From Actinoplanes regularis (GTDB lineage: Bacteria > Actinomycetota > Actinomycetes > Mycobacteriales > Micromonosporaceae): a stretch of DNA of 64,000 nt. The stretch covers positions 1 through 64,000 of the forward strand of contig NZ_FZNR01000032.1 in the NCBI RefSeq assembly GCF_900188005.1, read 5' to 3'. A program made the position numbers and the translations under genes. The notes beneath the pieces are model-generated. The model had not been told where the DNA came from and made no database searches. It saw nothing but the letters and a program-made list of their open reading frames with translations. Of the stretch, positions 1-8,127 are shown in pieces; within the stretch, counting starts at the first letter, position 1; each line of letters begins with the position of its first letter.

Positions 1-1
1 A

Positions 2-619
2 TCGACACCAGGACGAGCAGCCCAAGCCTGCCTTGGCTACCCCTGCCACCAGCCGGTAGCAGGGAAAACTGCTCCATCAAAGCGGGGGAAACTCAGGCAC
101 CGAGCTGACTATGCTCCGGGGTCAGCCGACATTCCGCTCGTCGCGGACATGCTCAGGCGGATCGGCGACATCGACTGTCCAGATATTCCGCTGAAACGTG
201 CAGAGCAAAGACTCCGTTCCTACGCTGACGCGAGCGACCTAAATTATTTCGCTGGTAATGCACTCCTGCATACTGACCTGAACAATGCCAACATCATCGT
301 TGGCGAGCGCGGAGCCCACATCGTGGATTGGGGATGGGCGACTCGTGGCGCCCCCTGGCTCGACGCAGGGTATTGGATTATTTGGCTTATCGCCTCCGGG
401 CATGATCCACGTTCAGCCGAGCAGTGGGCCATGCACGTGCCTGCGTGGCAGACGGCACCAGATCGAGGTGTCAGGGCATTCGTAGAGGCAAACTCCCGGC
501 TGTGGTCAGAAGTCGGCGGAGCGCATCCCGACGCCTGGACTGGTCGCCTTGTCGACGCCTCCGAGGCCTGGCGCGAGTACACGTTGACACGCCGTTCGGT
601 GTCAGATGCGAGCGGCTAG
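2..619 (+). CDS. Aminoglycoside phosphotransferase-family protein, 5' end outside the window
   Basis: The reading frame is open from base 2 to the TAG at 617-619. Family-like sequence begins near base 90, so the ATG at 149 lies inside the domain and is not the likely true start. The kinase catalytic motif HTDLNNANII is at about 272-301, and the metal-binding VDWGWATRGAP segment follows about 15 codons later. Both are hallmarks of the APH/choline-kinase-like fold, which phosphorylates small-molecule hydroxyls with ATP or GTP. The N-terminal nucleotide-binding lobe is not visible and may lie upstream of the window or be lost. The substrate cannot be predicted. Base composition is less GC-rich than the neighbours, which fits transferred DNA. 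Confidence 0.65.
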   Translation, partial: STPGRAAQACLGYPCHQPVAGKTAPSKRGKLRHRADYAPGSADIPLVADMLRRIGDIDCPDIPLKRAEQRLRSYADASDLNYFAGNALLHTDLNNANIIVGERGAHIVDWGWATRGAPWLDAGYWIIWLIASGHDPRSAEQWAMHVPAWQTAPDRGVRAFVEANSRLWSEVGGAHPDAWTGRLVDASEAWREYTLTRRSVSDASG

Positions 620-746
620 GAAGCAGCGGATCACTCAGACGCCGAGCATCTCTGACGCTCGCCAGCCAGAACGGGTAACAAAACAGGTAACAGAGCCATC
701 GGGCTTGCGGCTTAAGCCGCAGAGGCCCTGGTAGATGGCAGAACAG

Positions 747-788
747 CGCGCCCGGCAGGATTCGAACCTGCGCCCGACGGATTAGGAG
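747..788 (-). other. 3' fragment of tRNA-Arg(CCU), probable attachment-site scar
   Basis: Read on the minus strand, this piece runs from the anticodon loop (CTCCTAATCCG) through a paired T-arm (GCAGGTTCGAATCCTGC) to an acceptor 3' strand CGGGCGC. The matching 5' acceptor and D-arm are absent: the sequence to the right is unrelated and reaches a gene stop codon at 802. A fragment spanning anticodon loop to 3' end is the typical core duplicated when actinomycete integrative elements insert into a tRNA gene. On the left lies a perfect 16-bp palindrome (706-721, TGCGGCTTAAGCCGCA). No integrase is visible nearby. Confidence 0.6.
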
Positions 789-801
789 CCCGAAGATCCT
801 C

Positions 802-1374
802 TCAGGCCAGGCCCAGCATCCATTCCAGGCCGTGGCGGGCGGCGGCGACGCCGGGCTCGCGGGACTGCGCGGTGAAGACGAGCACCCGGCCGTCCTCGCG
901 CGGGTACAGGTAGATGCCCTGCCACCAGGCTTCGCCCTCGTGTTCGTACGCCGCCTCGACGACTCGCACGCCCGAATCCATCTCGCGGCGGGCGACGACC
1001 GTCTGGCCCGGGGCGATCATCGCGTCCGGGTCGGGGACGTGAGCCGGGCCCTGCACGAAGATCGACGCTTCGTGCTCGCCGACGAGACAGTACGGGTCAA
1101 CGGTCGACTCGACGTTGAAGCCGGGCGGCCAGGCCGCGTTGAACCCGCTGGTCTCGATGACCCAGAACGGGTGGTCCGGGCCGGCCTCCACGTCCACGAC
1201 GCCGGGAACACCGTGCGCGTCCGCGGGGTCGACGAGCGCCTTCGCCGGGCCGTCGGCCCGCCAGTTCGTCACCATCACGGCGTCGGACGCGGCGTCGGCG
1301 CGTTCGAAGGTGTACGGCCAGTGCGGCACCAGCACCAGGCCGTGACCGCTGAGGCGGGCGAAGACGTGTCCCAT
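802..1374 (-). CDS. Hypothetical protein, 190 aa
   Basis: A cytosolic-looking protein starting with an ATG at 1374 (MGHVFARLSG). It has no signal peptide or membrane segment and is rich in acidic and aromatic residues. I do not recognise a family. Third codon positions are strongly G/C, consistent with a real gene. It is transcribed leftwards, as is the next gene to the right (start at 2138), with about 30 bases between them, so the two may be co-transcribed. The stop lies only 14 bases from the tRNA fragment. Confidence 0.55.
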   Translation of the reverse strand: MGHVFARLSGHGLVLVPHWPYTFERADAASDAVMVTNWRADGPAKALVDPADAHGVPGVVDVEAGPDHPFWVIETSGFNAAWPPGFNVESTVDPYCLVGEHEASIFVQGPAHVPDPDAMIAPGQTVVARREMDSGVRVVEAAYEHEGEAWWQGIYLYPREDGRVLVFTAQSREPGVAAARHGLEWMLGLA

Positions 1375-1406
1375 GGACGCGCACTGTAGTCACCGCGGCG
1401 GGCCGG

Positions 1407-2138
1407 TCAGGCCCCGGCCAGCAGCAGCGATGCCAGCTCGGCCGGACGGCTGAACATCGGCCAGTGCCAGGTGGGCAGCTCGGTGTGGCGCCAGTTGTCA
1501 CCGGCCATGTGCCGGAAGAGCGGCGCGCTCGCCGCCAGCGCCTCGATCTGCGCCACGCTGAAGCTGCAGCTGATCGAGGACCGCGGCAGCTTCTCCCAGG
1601 CGCCGGTCAGCCGCATCGGCGCGGTGGCGGTGGCGTACGGCTGAGGTGTGCAGTGCTCGGCGAGCCGGCGCAGCGTCGCCCCGTCGACCCCCTCGACGCC
1701 GGCGGCGAGGTCGGCCCACGGCGGTGGCGGCAGCAGCCAGCCGTCACCCTGCTCGTCGACGACGACCCGGTCCCGCGCCGCCTGCTCCGGCCCGGCGAAG
1801 TCGGCCTGGGCGGCGCCGTCGGGCAGCGGGCCGGTGTCGACGTACACCAGCCTGGCGATCCGCTCCGGGATCCGGTCGGCGGCGTTGGTGGTGACCAGCC
1901 CGCCGTAGCTGTGGCCGACCAGCACGACGTCGTGCAGGTCCTCCCAGCGCAGCAGATTGACGACGTCGTCGGTGTGCATGGCGAGGTCGACCGCGGGCGA
2001 GGCGAGGTGGGAGCGCTCGGCGAGGCCGGTGAGGGTCAGCGGGTATACGTCGTGGCCGTGCGCCCGGAGCGTGTCGGTCACCGGCCGCCAGGCCCAGCCA
2101 CCGAGGAAGAAGCCGGGAACGAGAACGAAGGTCGTCAT
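1407..2138 (-). CDS. Alpha/beta-fold hydrolase
   Basis: About 243 aa. The N-terminus has the usual FVLVPGFFLGGWAW strand-turn with the oxyanion region. The nucleophile elbow VGHSYGG is at about residues 87-93, and a late histidine in the WHWPMFSRP segment is the likely catalytic base. This is the layout of small esterase/salicylate-esterase-like (MES, pyrethroid hydrolase) alpha/beta hydrolases. The ATG at 2138 was chosen because the fold's first strand begins there; further upstream codons do not look coding. The substrate is unknown. Confidence 0.75.
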   Translation of the reverse strand: MTTFVLVPGFFLGGWAWRPVTDTLRAHGHDVYPLTLTGLAERSHLASPAVDLAMHTDDVVNLLRWEDLHDVVLVGHSYGGLVTTNAADRIPERIARLVYVDTGPLPDGAAQADFAGPEQAARDRVVVDEQGDGWLLPPPPWADLAAGVEGVDGATLRRLAEHCTPQPYATATAPMRLTGAWEKLPRSSISCSFSVAQIEALAASAPLFRHMAGDNWRHTELPTWHWPMFSRPAELASLLLAGA

Positions 2139-2289
2139 GCCACCGACCCTACGATCCATTCCGGACAGTTTCTGTCCGCATGGCCGGAGAAGCTCATGGA
2201 ATAGCCGACTGTTGCCGGTTCGTCGGGTGCGGCACTGAACCGATGTTCTGTGATGGCGCGGTGACAGACGGTTGCATCGGGTTGAAAGT

Positions 2290-3093
2290 ATGTGCGCCAT
2301 GACCTTGGATGGTTATCAGGCGGAGGCGGTCGCCGACCTCGAACGCCATGTCCACTACCTGGTTTGCGCCATGGAAACGGCGAACTACGAACATCACCTC
2401 GCGGGGTATCCCGACGATTTGTTGTGGCAGTCGCACCAGCGTCTGGACCTGCTTGCGGGACGAGCGCTGTGGTCGCTTGCCGATGCCTGCACGATTCTTG
2501 ACGAGCGCCGGCTGCTCGACATCCTGGCGGAGCTTTCCCAGGGCGACCGGGATGCTCTTCGTGTCGGCCTTGCCGCACGTGCCCTGAGTGGAGACCACGA
2601 GATCCACCGAAGAATGCTGCTCCGTCTGCTGAAGGATGTTGACCGCCATGTCGCGCCCCCGGCAATCCGGCAGCCGCAGGCCAGCCAGCCAGCTGTGATG
2701 GATGAGCAGGATGAGTTCCCGCCCCGATGCGAGGGGCTTTCGTCCGGAATGGGCGTGCTACGGCGAGCGTTCCTATTTATCGGCATAAGTGTACTCGCTG
2801 CTGCCGGTATTTCGCCGCTCGCCGCGATCGCCGCCGGTGATCCGATCGTCCAGGAAGTGATCAAGGCGACGATTACTACCACGGCGACAAGCGCCGTATC
2901 GATTCCTGCTCAGCATTTACTTCTCGCCGGCGATCGCGACGCGTCCGGTGAACAGCCGCTACCGCCCGTTCACGTAGCGGGACAGAGGAAGGATCCGGTC
3001 GCCGGGTCGGGTCTGAGCAGGCCGTTCTCCGGCGGTCAACGGGACGGTCGCGGCGTCCATCGGCACCCTCACGGCCCGAGCTTGGCCGGCTGA
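2290..3093 (+). CDS. Hypothetical protein with one membrane helix
   Basis: Starts at the ATG at 2290 (MCAM) or at 2299. The first 130 residues are helical and charged (RHVHYLVCAMETANYEHHL and similar), followed by a hydrophobic segment at about 2770-2840 that looks like a transmembrane helix. No family recognised. The last ~50 codons (after about 2940) are rich in Gly, Arg, Pro and His and look less like coding sequence, so the natural C-terminus may be shorter or frameshifted. An antisense open frame overlaps that tail. Confidence 0.4.
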   Translation: MCAMTLDGYQAEAVADLERHVHYLVCAMETANYEHHLAGYPDDLLWQSHQRLDLLAGRALWSLADACTILDERRLLDILAELSQGDRDALRVGLAARALSGDHEIHRRMLLRLLKDVDRHVAPPAIRQPQASQPAVMDEQDEFPPRCEGLSSGMGVLRRAFLFIGISVLAAAGISPLAAIAAGDPIVQEVIKATITTTATSAVSIPAQHLLLAGDRDASGEQPLPPVHVAGQRKDPVAGSGLSRPFSGGQRDGRGVHRHPHGPSLAG

Positions 3094-3153
3094 CCTCACG
3101 AGTTCGAGGCAATGCCGTTCTTGAGATAGGGCATGGCCCGCACGCCGAGCCGT

Positions 3154-3187
3154 GGAGCGCCGCATGGTTCTCACCACGCGGCGCTCC
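3154..3187 (-). terminator. Rho-independent-like hairpin after the GH81 gene
   Basis: A perfect 10-bp inverted repeat (GGAGCGCCGC / GCGGCGCTCC) with a 14-base loop lies 12 bases beyond the stop of the GH81 gene. No U-tract is evident, as is usual in high-GC actinobacteria. Confidence 0.55.
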
Positions 3188-3199
3188 CGGGGTGTCAGG

Positions 3200-6145
3200 T
3201 CACTGATACGGCAGGGTCACCGTGGAGAGTGCTCCCAGCGACACCGTGCTCGGCGCGGAGCCGATGGCGCTCCAGATCTCCACCTTGACGGTGCCGTTCA
3301 CCAGGTCGCCGAAGGCTCCTGTCGTGGTGATCTGGCCGGTGGCGTCGGTGTACCGCTCCCACCCGGTGACCGGGTCGGTGGCGAAGTAGCGGAACGTCTC
3401 GACCCGGTCGAAGCTGCCGTTGCCGGTCAGGTCGTACGAGACGCGGACCTGGGTGGCGTTGCCGACCGAGGTGCCCGCGTCGACCGAGATGCCGAACGCG
3501 GTCGCGGCGCCGGAGCGGTACGCCAGGTTGAGCCCGGTCGCGGTGAACGTGGTCGGCGAGTGCGGCTGGTTGTCGTTGACGCCGGACGCCTTGACCACGG
3601 TCGCGGTTGCGGCCGTACCGGCGGAGCTCGCCAGCACACCGTCGGCCTGCAGGTAGCGGACCGCCCCTCCGCCGGTCGGCGGGCTGGAGGTGGTCGGGGT
3701 CGGGGTCGGGCTGGTGCTGGTCGTCGGCGAGGGGGTCGGGCTGCTGCTGGTCGTGGGCGAGGGGGTCGGGTTGATTCCGCCGCCGGTCGCGTTGCCGCCG
3801 GCGAAGTTCACCGCGCCGCTGGCGACCGTCTGCCCGGCCGGCACCGCCAGCACCTTGCCGTCCGAGAACGTCACCGTCAGCGCCGCGTTGGTGATGTTCG
3901 ACGCGACGTACGTCTTGGCGCCGTTCTTGCTGAACACCCGGTACAGCGGGTGGTTGGCGGTGACGGTGAGATCGGTGGTGCCGAGCGCGGCCAGGTTACG
4001 GATCCAGTGGAACGTGTGCGCCCTGGTCTCGCCCTCTTCCGGGGTGTATCCGCTGTTGGCCCGGAATTTGGCCAGTGCCGCGTCGCCGTCGCCGAGCGCC
4101 AGGTACTGCCAGGCGATGTCCTGCCAGAGTGCCGGTTCGTGCCCGGCGTTGGTGACCATCTCGGCGTAGTTGCGCTTGACGTACGCCGGGTCGTTGCCGA
4201 GGTAGAAGTGTCCACCGGTGACCGGCAGCATGTTGATGCCCTGGATCTGCTCGGGTGCCGCGGAGAACCAGGTGGAGTACGCGCCGCCGTCGCCCCAGAC
4301 CATGCCGACGGTGCCGTGGCCGAACGCCGACGGGAAGTTCTCGTCGTGGGTGTCGAACCAGTACTCGTTGATCGCGGCCGACTGCGTCGTCCAGATGAAG
4401 ATGCCGGCGTCGCGGATCGCGGTGTTGCCGGTCGCCTGTCCCCACTGGATCAGGCCGTTGGCGAAGTTCATCCCCTCCGACGAGGACTCCTGATTGTTGC
4501 CGGCGAAGAACGCGCCGTGCCCGGCCGCCCAGTCGTGCCCGGCGTAGATGTCGAAGTCCCGCAGGTACGGGAACCGGTTGTCACCGCGGTCGTAGTTGTT
4601 GGCGTCGCGGATCAGCAGGTCCACCATGCCGCCGTAGCTGGAGTTCGCCGCCCAGGACGGATCGAACTTGGCGAGCGTCGCGGCGGCGGCGATGAAGTAG
4701 CCGTAGTGGAAGTGGTGGTCGTTGAGCTCGGCGTCGGAACCGTACGACGCGGGGTAGCCGATCAGCGTGCCCCAGTTCCGGTCGTAGTAGAACAGCTTCT
4801 CCGTCTTGCCCTGCGTGGCGGTGAACCACTCGGTCAGCTTGGTACGGATCGCCGCCAGCGCGGTGTCCCGTACGTCGGTCCGGCCGAGCTGGTCGGCGAT
4901 CTCCGCGATCCGCGCGCCGACGCCGAGCGCCTTGCCGGTCCAGTAGGTGTCGTTCCCCAGCACGTTGACCGGGTTGGCCTTGACCTGGTCGAGGTAGGAG
5001 TTGAGCGTGGTCAGGTCGGCGCCGGTGCTGTCGGCCACCGCGGGCACCTCGGGCAGCACCCCGTTGAAGACCGCCGAGGTGGTGTAGGACGAGGCGCCGA
5101 CGAGGTTCTTCATCGCCCCGCGGGCGGTGACGTAGGTCTGCGCGATGGGCGTCGCCCCGGTCAGCGCCCGCCACTGGTGCGGGTAGAGGCCGATGACGGT
5201 GCCGGTACCGGAGCCCTCACGCGCGGTGGTGGTGTACGTGTACGTGGTGGCGACCCGGCTGGTGGCCTGGTTGTAGGCGTACGACACCCGGGTGCCGGTG
5301 ACGTGGTTGTGCGCATAGGTGCCGAAGCTCGTGGCCAGCGTCGTCTTGTCCGCGCTGCTGGTGGACGGCGTGGTCGGCAGCACCGCGATGGAGAAGTAGC
5401 CCTTGCCCGCCAGGGTGGAGGTGATCACGTTGCCGCTGACCGACCAGGTGGCGCCGGTCGGCGCGTACGCGACGTAGTCCTTGCCGGCGACCGTGTAGCC
5501 GATCCGCGCTCCGCTGTTGGACCAGACGGTCGGCGTGCTCTTCGCGGTGATCTGGGCGTTGCCGCCGGTGATCTGGAAGTACGCGAAGGGCAGGCCGTGG
5601 CCGATGGTCGCCTTCATGGTCCGGGTGCCGTCGCTCCAGTACGGCGTGACGGTCCAGTCGGTCCAGGAGTCGACCAGGGTCCGCGGCGCGTTCAGCCCGG
5701 CCACCCCGGCGGTGAAGTCCTCCTGGTAGATGTAGTGGTACTCGCCCACGCCGGTGGCCGAGCCGCTGATCTGCGGCGTGGTGTTGTAGGAGAAGCCCAG
5801 CCCGCCCGCGGTGGTGTCGTAGCTGGTCGGGTGCGCGTGCAGGTTCTCGCTGTAGGCGCAGTCGAACTTCTTGTAGACCAGCGACGACCACCAGTCGTTG
5901 GTCGGCACCGGCCCGGCCGGGGCGTTGGCGGTCATGAACTGGCGGGGGTTGGTGGCCAGGTCTCCGCAGCCGGTCGGCAGGCTCGCGCCGGCCGGCAGGG
6001 TCTCGGTGTAGCTGGCCGCCCCGATGGTGGCCGCGTCCGCCGTGCCGCTGAGCGCCACCGCGCCCAGTCCGGCCGTGACGACCGCGACGGCCGCGAGGGC
6101 GAGGACCCTACCCCTTGTTCTCGTACGTCGGACGACAGATTCCAT
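3200..6145 (-). CDS. Secreted GH81 endo-beta-1,3-glucanase with C-terminal glucan-binding-like domain
   Basis: About 981 aa. The N-terminus has a twin-arginine-rich (VVRRTRTRGR) signal peptide ending near TADA-A. The catalytic region (residues about 45-720) carries GH81 signatures: PTNDWWSSLVYKK near the start, ELNDHHFHYGYF, and GNNQESSSEGMNFANG, which contains the family's acidic catalytic residues. These enzymes cut laminarin and fungal-wall beta-1,3-glucan. A Ser/Thr/Pro linker (about 785-815) leads to a ~160-residue beta-rich C-terminal domain, probably carbohydrate-binding. The ATG at 6145 was chosen because GGAGG stands 6 bases upstream; an adjacent GTG lies one codon earlier. A CebR-like operator lies 38 bp upstream. 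Confidence 0.9.
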   Translation of the reverse strand: MESVVRRTRTRGRVLALAAVAVVTAGLGAVALSGTADAATIGAASYTETLPAGASLPTGCGDLATNPRQFMTANAPAGPVPTNDWWSSLVYKKFDCAYSENLHAHPTSYDTTAGGLGFSYNTTPQISGSATGVGEYHYIYQEDFTAGVAGLNAPRTLVDSWTDWTVTPYWSDGTRTMKATIGHGLPFAYFQITGGNAQITAKSTPTVWSNSGARIGYTVAGKDYVAYAPTGATWSVSGNVITSTLAGKGYFSIAVLPTTPSTSSADKTTLATSFGTYAHNHVTGTRVSYAYNQATSRVATTYTYTTTAREGSGTGTVIGLYPHQWRALTGATPIAQTYVTARGAMKNLVGASSYTTSAVFNGVLPEVPAVADSTGADLTTLNSYLDQVKANPVNVLGNDTYWTGKALGVGARIAEIADQLGRTDVRDTALAAIRTKLTEWFTATQGKTEKLFYYDRNWGTLIGYPASYGSDAELNDHHFHYGYFIAAAATLAKFDPSWAANSSYGGMVDLLIRDANNYDRGDNRFPYLRDFDIYAGHDWAAGHGAFFAGNNQESSSEGMNFANGLIQWGQATGNTAIRDAGIFIWTTQSAAINEYWFDTHDENFPSAFGHGTVGMVWGDGGAYSTWFSAAPEQIQGINMLPVTGGHFYLGNDPAYVKRNYAEMVTNAGHEPALWQDIAWQYLALGDGDAALAKFRANSGYTPEEGETRAHTFHWIRNLAALGTTDLTVTANHPLYRVFSKNGAKTYVASNITNAALTVTFSDGKVLAVPAGQTVASGAVNFAGGNATGGGINPTPSPTTSSSPTPSPTTSTSPTPTPTTSSPPTGGGAVRYLQADGVLASSAGTAATATVVKASGVNDNQPHSPTTFTATGLNLAYRSGAATAFGISVDAGTSVGNATQVRVSYDLTGNGSFDRVETFRYFATDPVTGWERYTDATGQITTTGAFGDLVNGTVKVEIWSAIGSAPSTVSLGALSTVTLPYQ

Positions 6146-6182
6146 CACGCCTCCACTGAATTCGACCCGGGGCAGCCGCTCG

Positions 6183-6196
6183 TGAGAGCGCTCTCT
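6183..6196. promoter_or_regulatory. CebR-like (LacI-family) operator upstream of GH81 gene
   Basis: TGAGAGCGCTCTCT contains the perfect 12-bp palindrome GAGAGCGCTCTC. It is a close variant of the actinomycete CebR site TGGGAGCGCTCCCA, which occurs intact at 23025-23038. Its place, 38 bp upstream of the start codon, fits repression lifted by oligosaccharides. Confidence 0.7.
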
Positions 6197-6391
6197 GGTG
6201 TGCCTGGCACTGTAGGGGCGGCATTGTGTGACGTCAATGTTTCCGGCTTCTTAACACCGTGTACTGAAAGTAACGTCCGCTCCGCTCGCTGTGATCGGTG
6301 CAGGTCGGTTACAACCTGTGACCTTTCTGTGTGTTGCGTCGGTCCGGTAGCCTTCGCCGCGCTGTTGATCGCATTGACGACGGGGGATTCC

Positions 6392-7381
6392 GTGTTACTT
6401 CGCAGGCGTGCCTTGCTGAGCCTGGTGGTGGTCCTCTCGGCCGCCGGCTGCTCGTCGTCCGGGGAGACCACCGAGACTCCGGGCCTCGCCGATCGGGGCA
6501 CGGTGCTCACCACGGTCAAGCCGACCCGGCAGAGCCTCAGCAACAAGATCAGCCTCAGTGGCAAGGTGACCATCAACCCGGTCTTCGGGATCGTCGCGCC
6601 CGCCGACGGCGAGCTGCGGTGGGTCAGCCGGTCGCTGCCGAAGACGACGGACAAGTTCCCGGTCTGGGCCGCGAGCGTGTGGCACGACGGGATCCCCACC
6701 CGGGTCGAGATCCCGGTCGGCTCCGTCTTCGCCGGGCGGCTGATGGAGGACCACGCGACGGTCACCAAGGGGATGCCGGTGCTCTCGGCCACGCACGCCG
6801 GGTACGGGATCGCGGCCGACATCGACAGCGCGCAGGCGTACCGGATCTCCGGAGCGATCAAGCAGGTGCAGGCACAGATCAAGAACGGTCCCGGGCCGTT
6901 CAAGTGCTCCGCGCTCGGGACGATCGCCGCGTTGCCGGCCGGGACGGTGCCGGAGCCCGTGGCGAACACCACCTCACCCACGCCCAACGCGTCCGCCCAG
7001 CCCGGGCCCGACCCGGAGGCGGACCAGAGCGGCTCGACCGGGTCGGAGCCGACCGGCATGCGCCTGGTCTGCGTACCGCCGAAGAGCGTCAAGCTGATCA
7101 ACGGCGCGGACGTCACCCTCGAGGTGATCACCGACAAGGCCTCGAACGTGCTCGTCCTGCCGGTCGAGGCGGTCGCCGGGGCGCAGGGCAAGGGCAAGGT
7201 CGACGTGGTGACCGGCGAAGACCAGACCCGCAAGACCGTCGACGTGACGCTCGGCATCTCCGACGGCAAGGTCATCGAGATCAAGAAGGGGCTGCGCGGC
7301 GACGAGACCATCGCCGTTCCCGGCCCGGACCTGCCGCCCGCCGACCCGGCCGCCGCACCGAACGGTGAGGGGACCAAGTGA
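6392..7381 (+). CDS. Lipoprotein membrane-fusion/adaptor protein of an ABC transporter
   Basis: Starts with GTG at 6392, 4 bases after GGGGGA. About 329 aa. The N-terminus is a lipoprotein signal with lipobox SAAGC at about residues 14-18, so the protein should be anchored outside the membrane. The rest has the HlyD/MacA-like arrangement: a beta-rich barrel start (SGKVTINPVFGIVAPADGE), a short helical insert, and a C-terminal barrel (LPVEAVAGAQGKGKVDVVTG). The stop overlaps the start of the ABC ATPase by 4 bases, and a FtsX-type permease follows, so the three genes form a MacAB-like export operon. The cargo is unknown. Confidence 0.8.
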   Translation: MLLRRRALLSLVVVLSAAGCSSSGETTETPGLADRGTVLTTVKPTRQSLSNKISLSGKVTINPVFGIVAPADGELRWVSRSLPKTTDKFPVWAASVWHDGIPTRVEIPVGSVFAGRLMEDHATVTKGMPVLSATHAGYGIAADIDSAQAYRISGAIKQVQAQIKNGPGPFKCSALGTIAALPAGTVPEPVANTTSPTPNASAQPGPDPEADQSGSTGSEPTGMRLVCVPPKSVKLINGADVTLEVITDKASNVLVLPVEAVAGAQGKGKVDVVTGEDQTRKTVDVTLGISDGKVIEIKKGLRGDETIAVPGPDLPPADPAAAPNGEGTK

Positions 7382-8127
7382 CCTCGCTGATCGAACTCGC
7401 CGGGATCACCAAGGTCCTCAAGGGCCAGAAGGAGCCCCGGACGATCCTGGACGGGGTCGGCCTGACCGTCCGGGCGGGCGAGAGCGTCGCGATCGTCGGG
7501 CGCTCCGGCTCCGGCAAGAGCACGCTGCTCAGCGTCCTCGGCCTGTTCGACCGGGCGGACTCGGGGACCTACACCCTGGACGGGCGGGACATCAGCAAGC
7601 TGCCCGAGCGGCATGCCGCGAAGCTGCGCAGCTCGCACTTCGGGTTCGTGTTCCAGCGGTTCTTCCTGCTCAAGCACCTGACCGCGGCGCAGAACGTGGC
7701 GATGGCGCTGGTTAACGGGCAGGGGTGGCTGCCGCGGCGCGAGCGCCGCACCCGGGTGATGCAAGCGCTCGACCAGGTCGGGATCGCGCACCTGGCGAAG
7801 AACCGGCCGGCCAAGATGTCCGGTGGCGAGCAGCAGCGGGTGGCGATCGCCCGTGCCCTCGTCCGCGACCCGCGGATCCTGCTCGCCGACGAGCCGACCG
7901 GCGCCCTGGACACCGAGACCGGGACGGTCGTCATCGACGCCCTGCAGGAGGCGACCACCCGCGGGTGCGCGCTGATCCTGGTCACCCACGACCGCGACCA
8001 CGCCGCCCGGATGGGCCGCATCGTCGACCTGCAGGCCGGTGTGCTCACCGAGCGGGTCCCCGTGCTCGCCGGCGCGGGTGTCGACGCGCCCACCACCGAG
8101 CTGCCGCGGATCGGCGGTCCGGCATGA
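7378..8127 (+). CDS. ABC transporter ATP-binding protein (MacB/LolD-like)
   Basis: Starts with GTG overlapping the preceding stop. 249 aa. Walker A GRSGSGKST at residues 41-49, signature MSGGEQQRVAIARAL, Walker B ILLADEPTGALD and switch histidine in VTHDRDHA are all intact. DEPTGALD is typical of the MacB/LolD/FtsE branch of ABC ATPases, which work with FtsX-type permeases to drive mechanotransmission or export rather than import. The last 35 residues are a Pro/Ala/Thr-rich tail. Confidence 0.92.
   Translation: MTSLIELAGITKVLKGQKEPRTILDGVGLTVRAGESVAIVGRSGSGKSTLLSVLGLFDRADSGTYTLDGRDISKLPERHAAKLRSSHFGFVFQRFFLLKHLTAAQNVAMALVNGQGWLPRRERRTRVMQALDQVGIAHLAKNRPAKMSGGEQQRVAIARALVRDPRILLADEPTGALDTETGTVVIDALQEATTRGCALILVTHDRDHAARMGRIVDLQAGVLTERVPVLAGAGVDAPTTELPRIGGPA

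Noticed and set aside
747..830. Complete tRNA-Arg gene
   Set aside because: No 5' acceptor strand or D-arm pairs with the 3' half, and the sequence to the right is unrelated.
2007..2016. GGGAGCGCTC inside the alpha/beta hydrolase gene, resembling a CebR half-site
   Set aside because: It is within coding sequence, lacks the full palindrome and is not near a start codon.
2959..3177. 72-residue minus-strand frame ending RYVNGR
   Set aside because: The C-terminal part looks protein-like, but the start codon lies inside the GH81 terminator hairpin and there is no ribosome-binding site.
3152..6390. Very long open frame on the plus strand through the GH81 gene, continuous with the lipoprotein gene
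   Set aside because: It is the antisense of a clear GH81 enzyme. Its product is Arg/Gly/Val low-complexity, and the lipoprotein signal peptide with a ribosome-binding site starts at 6392.
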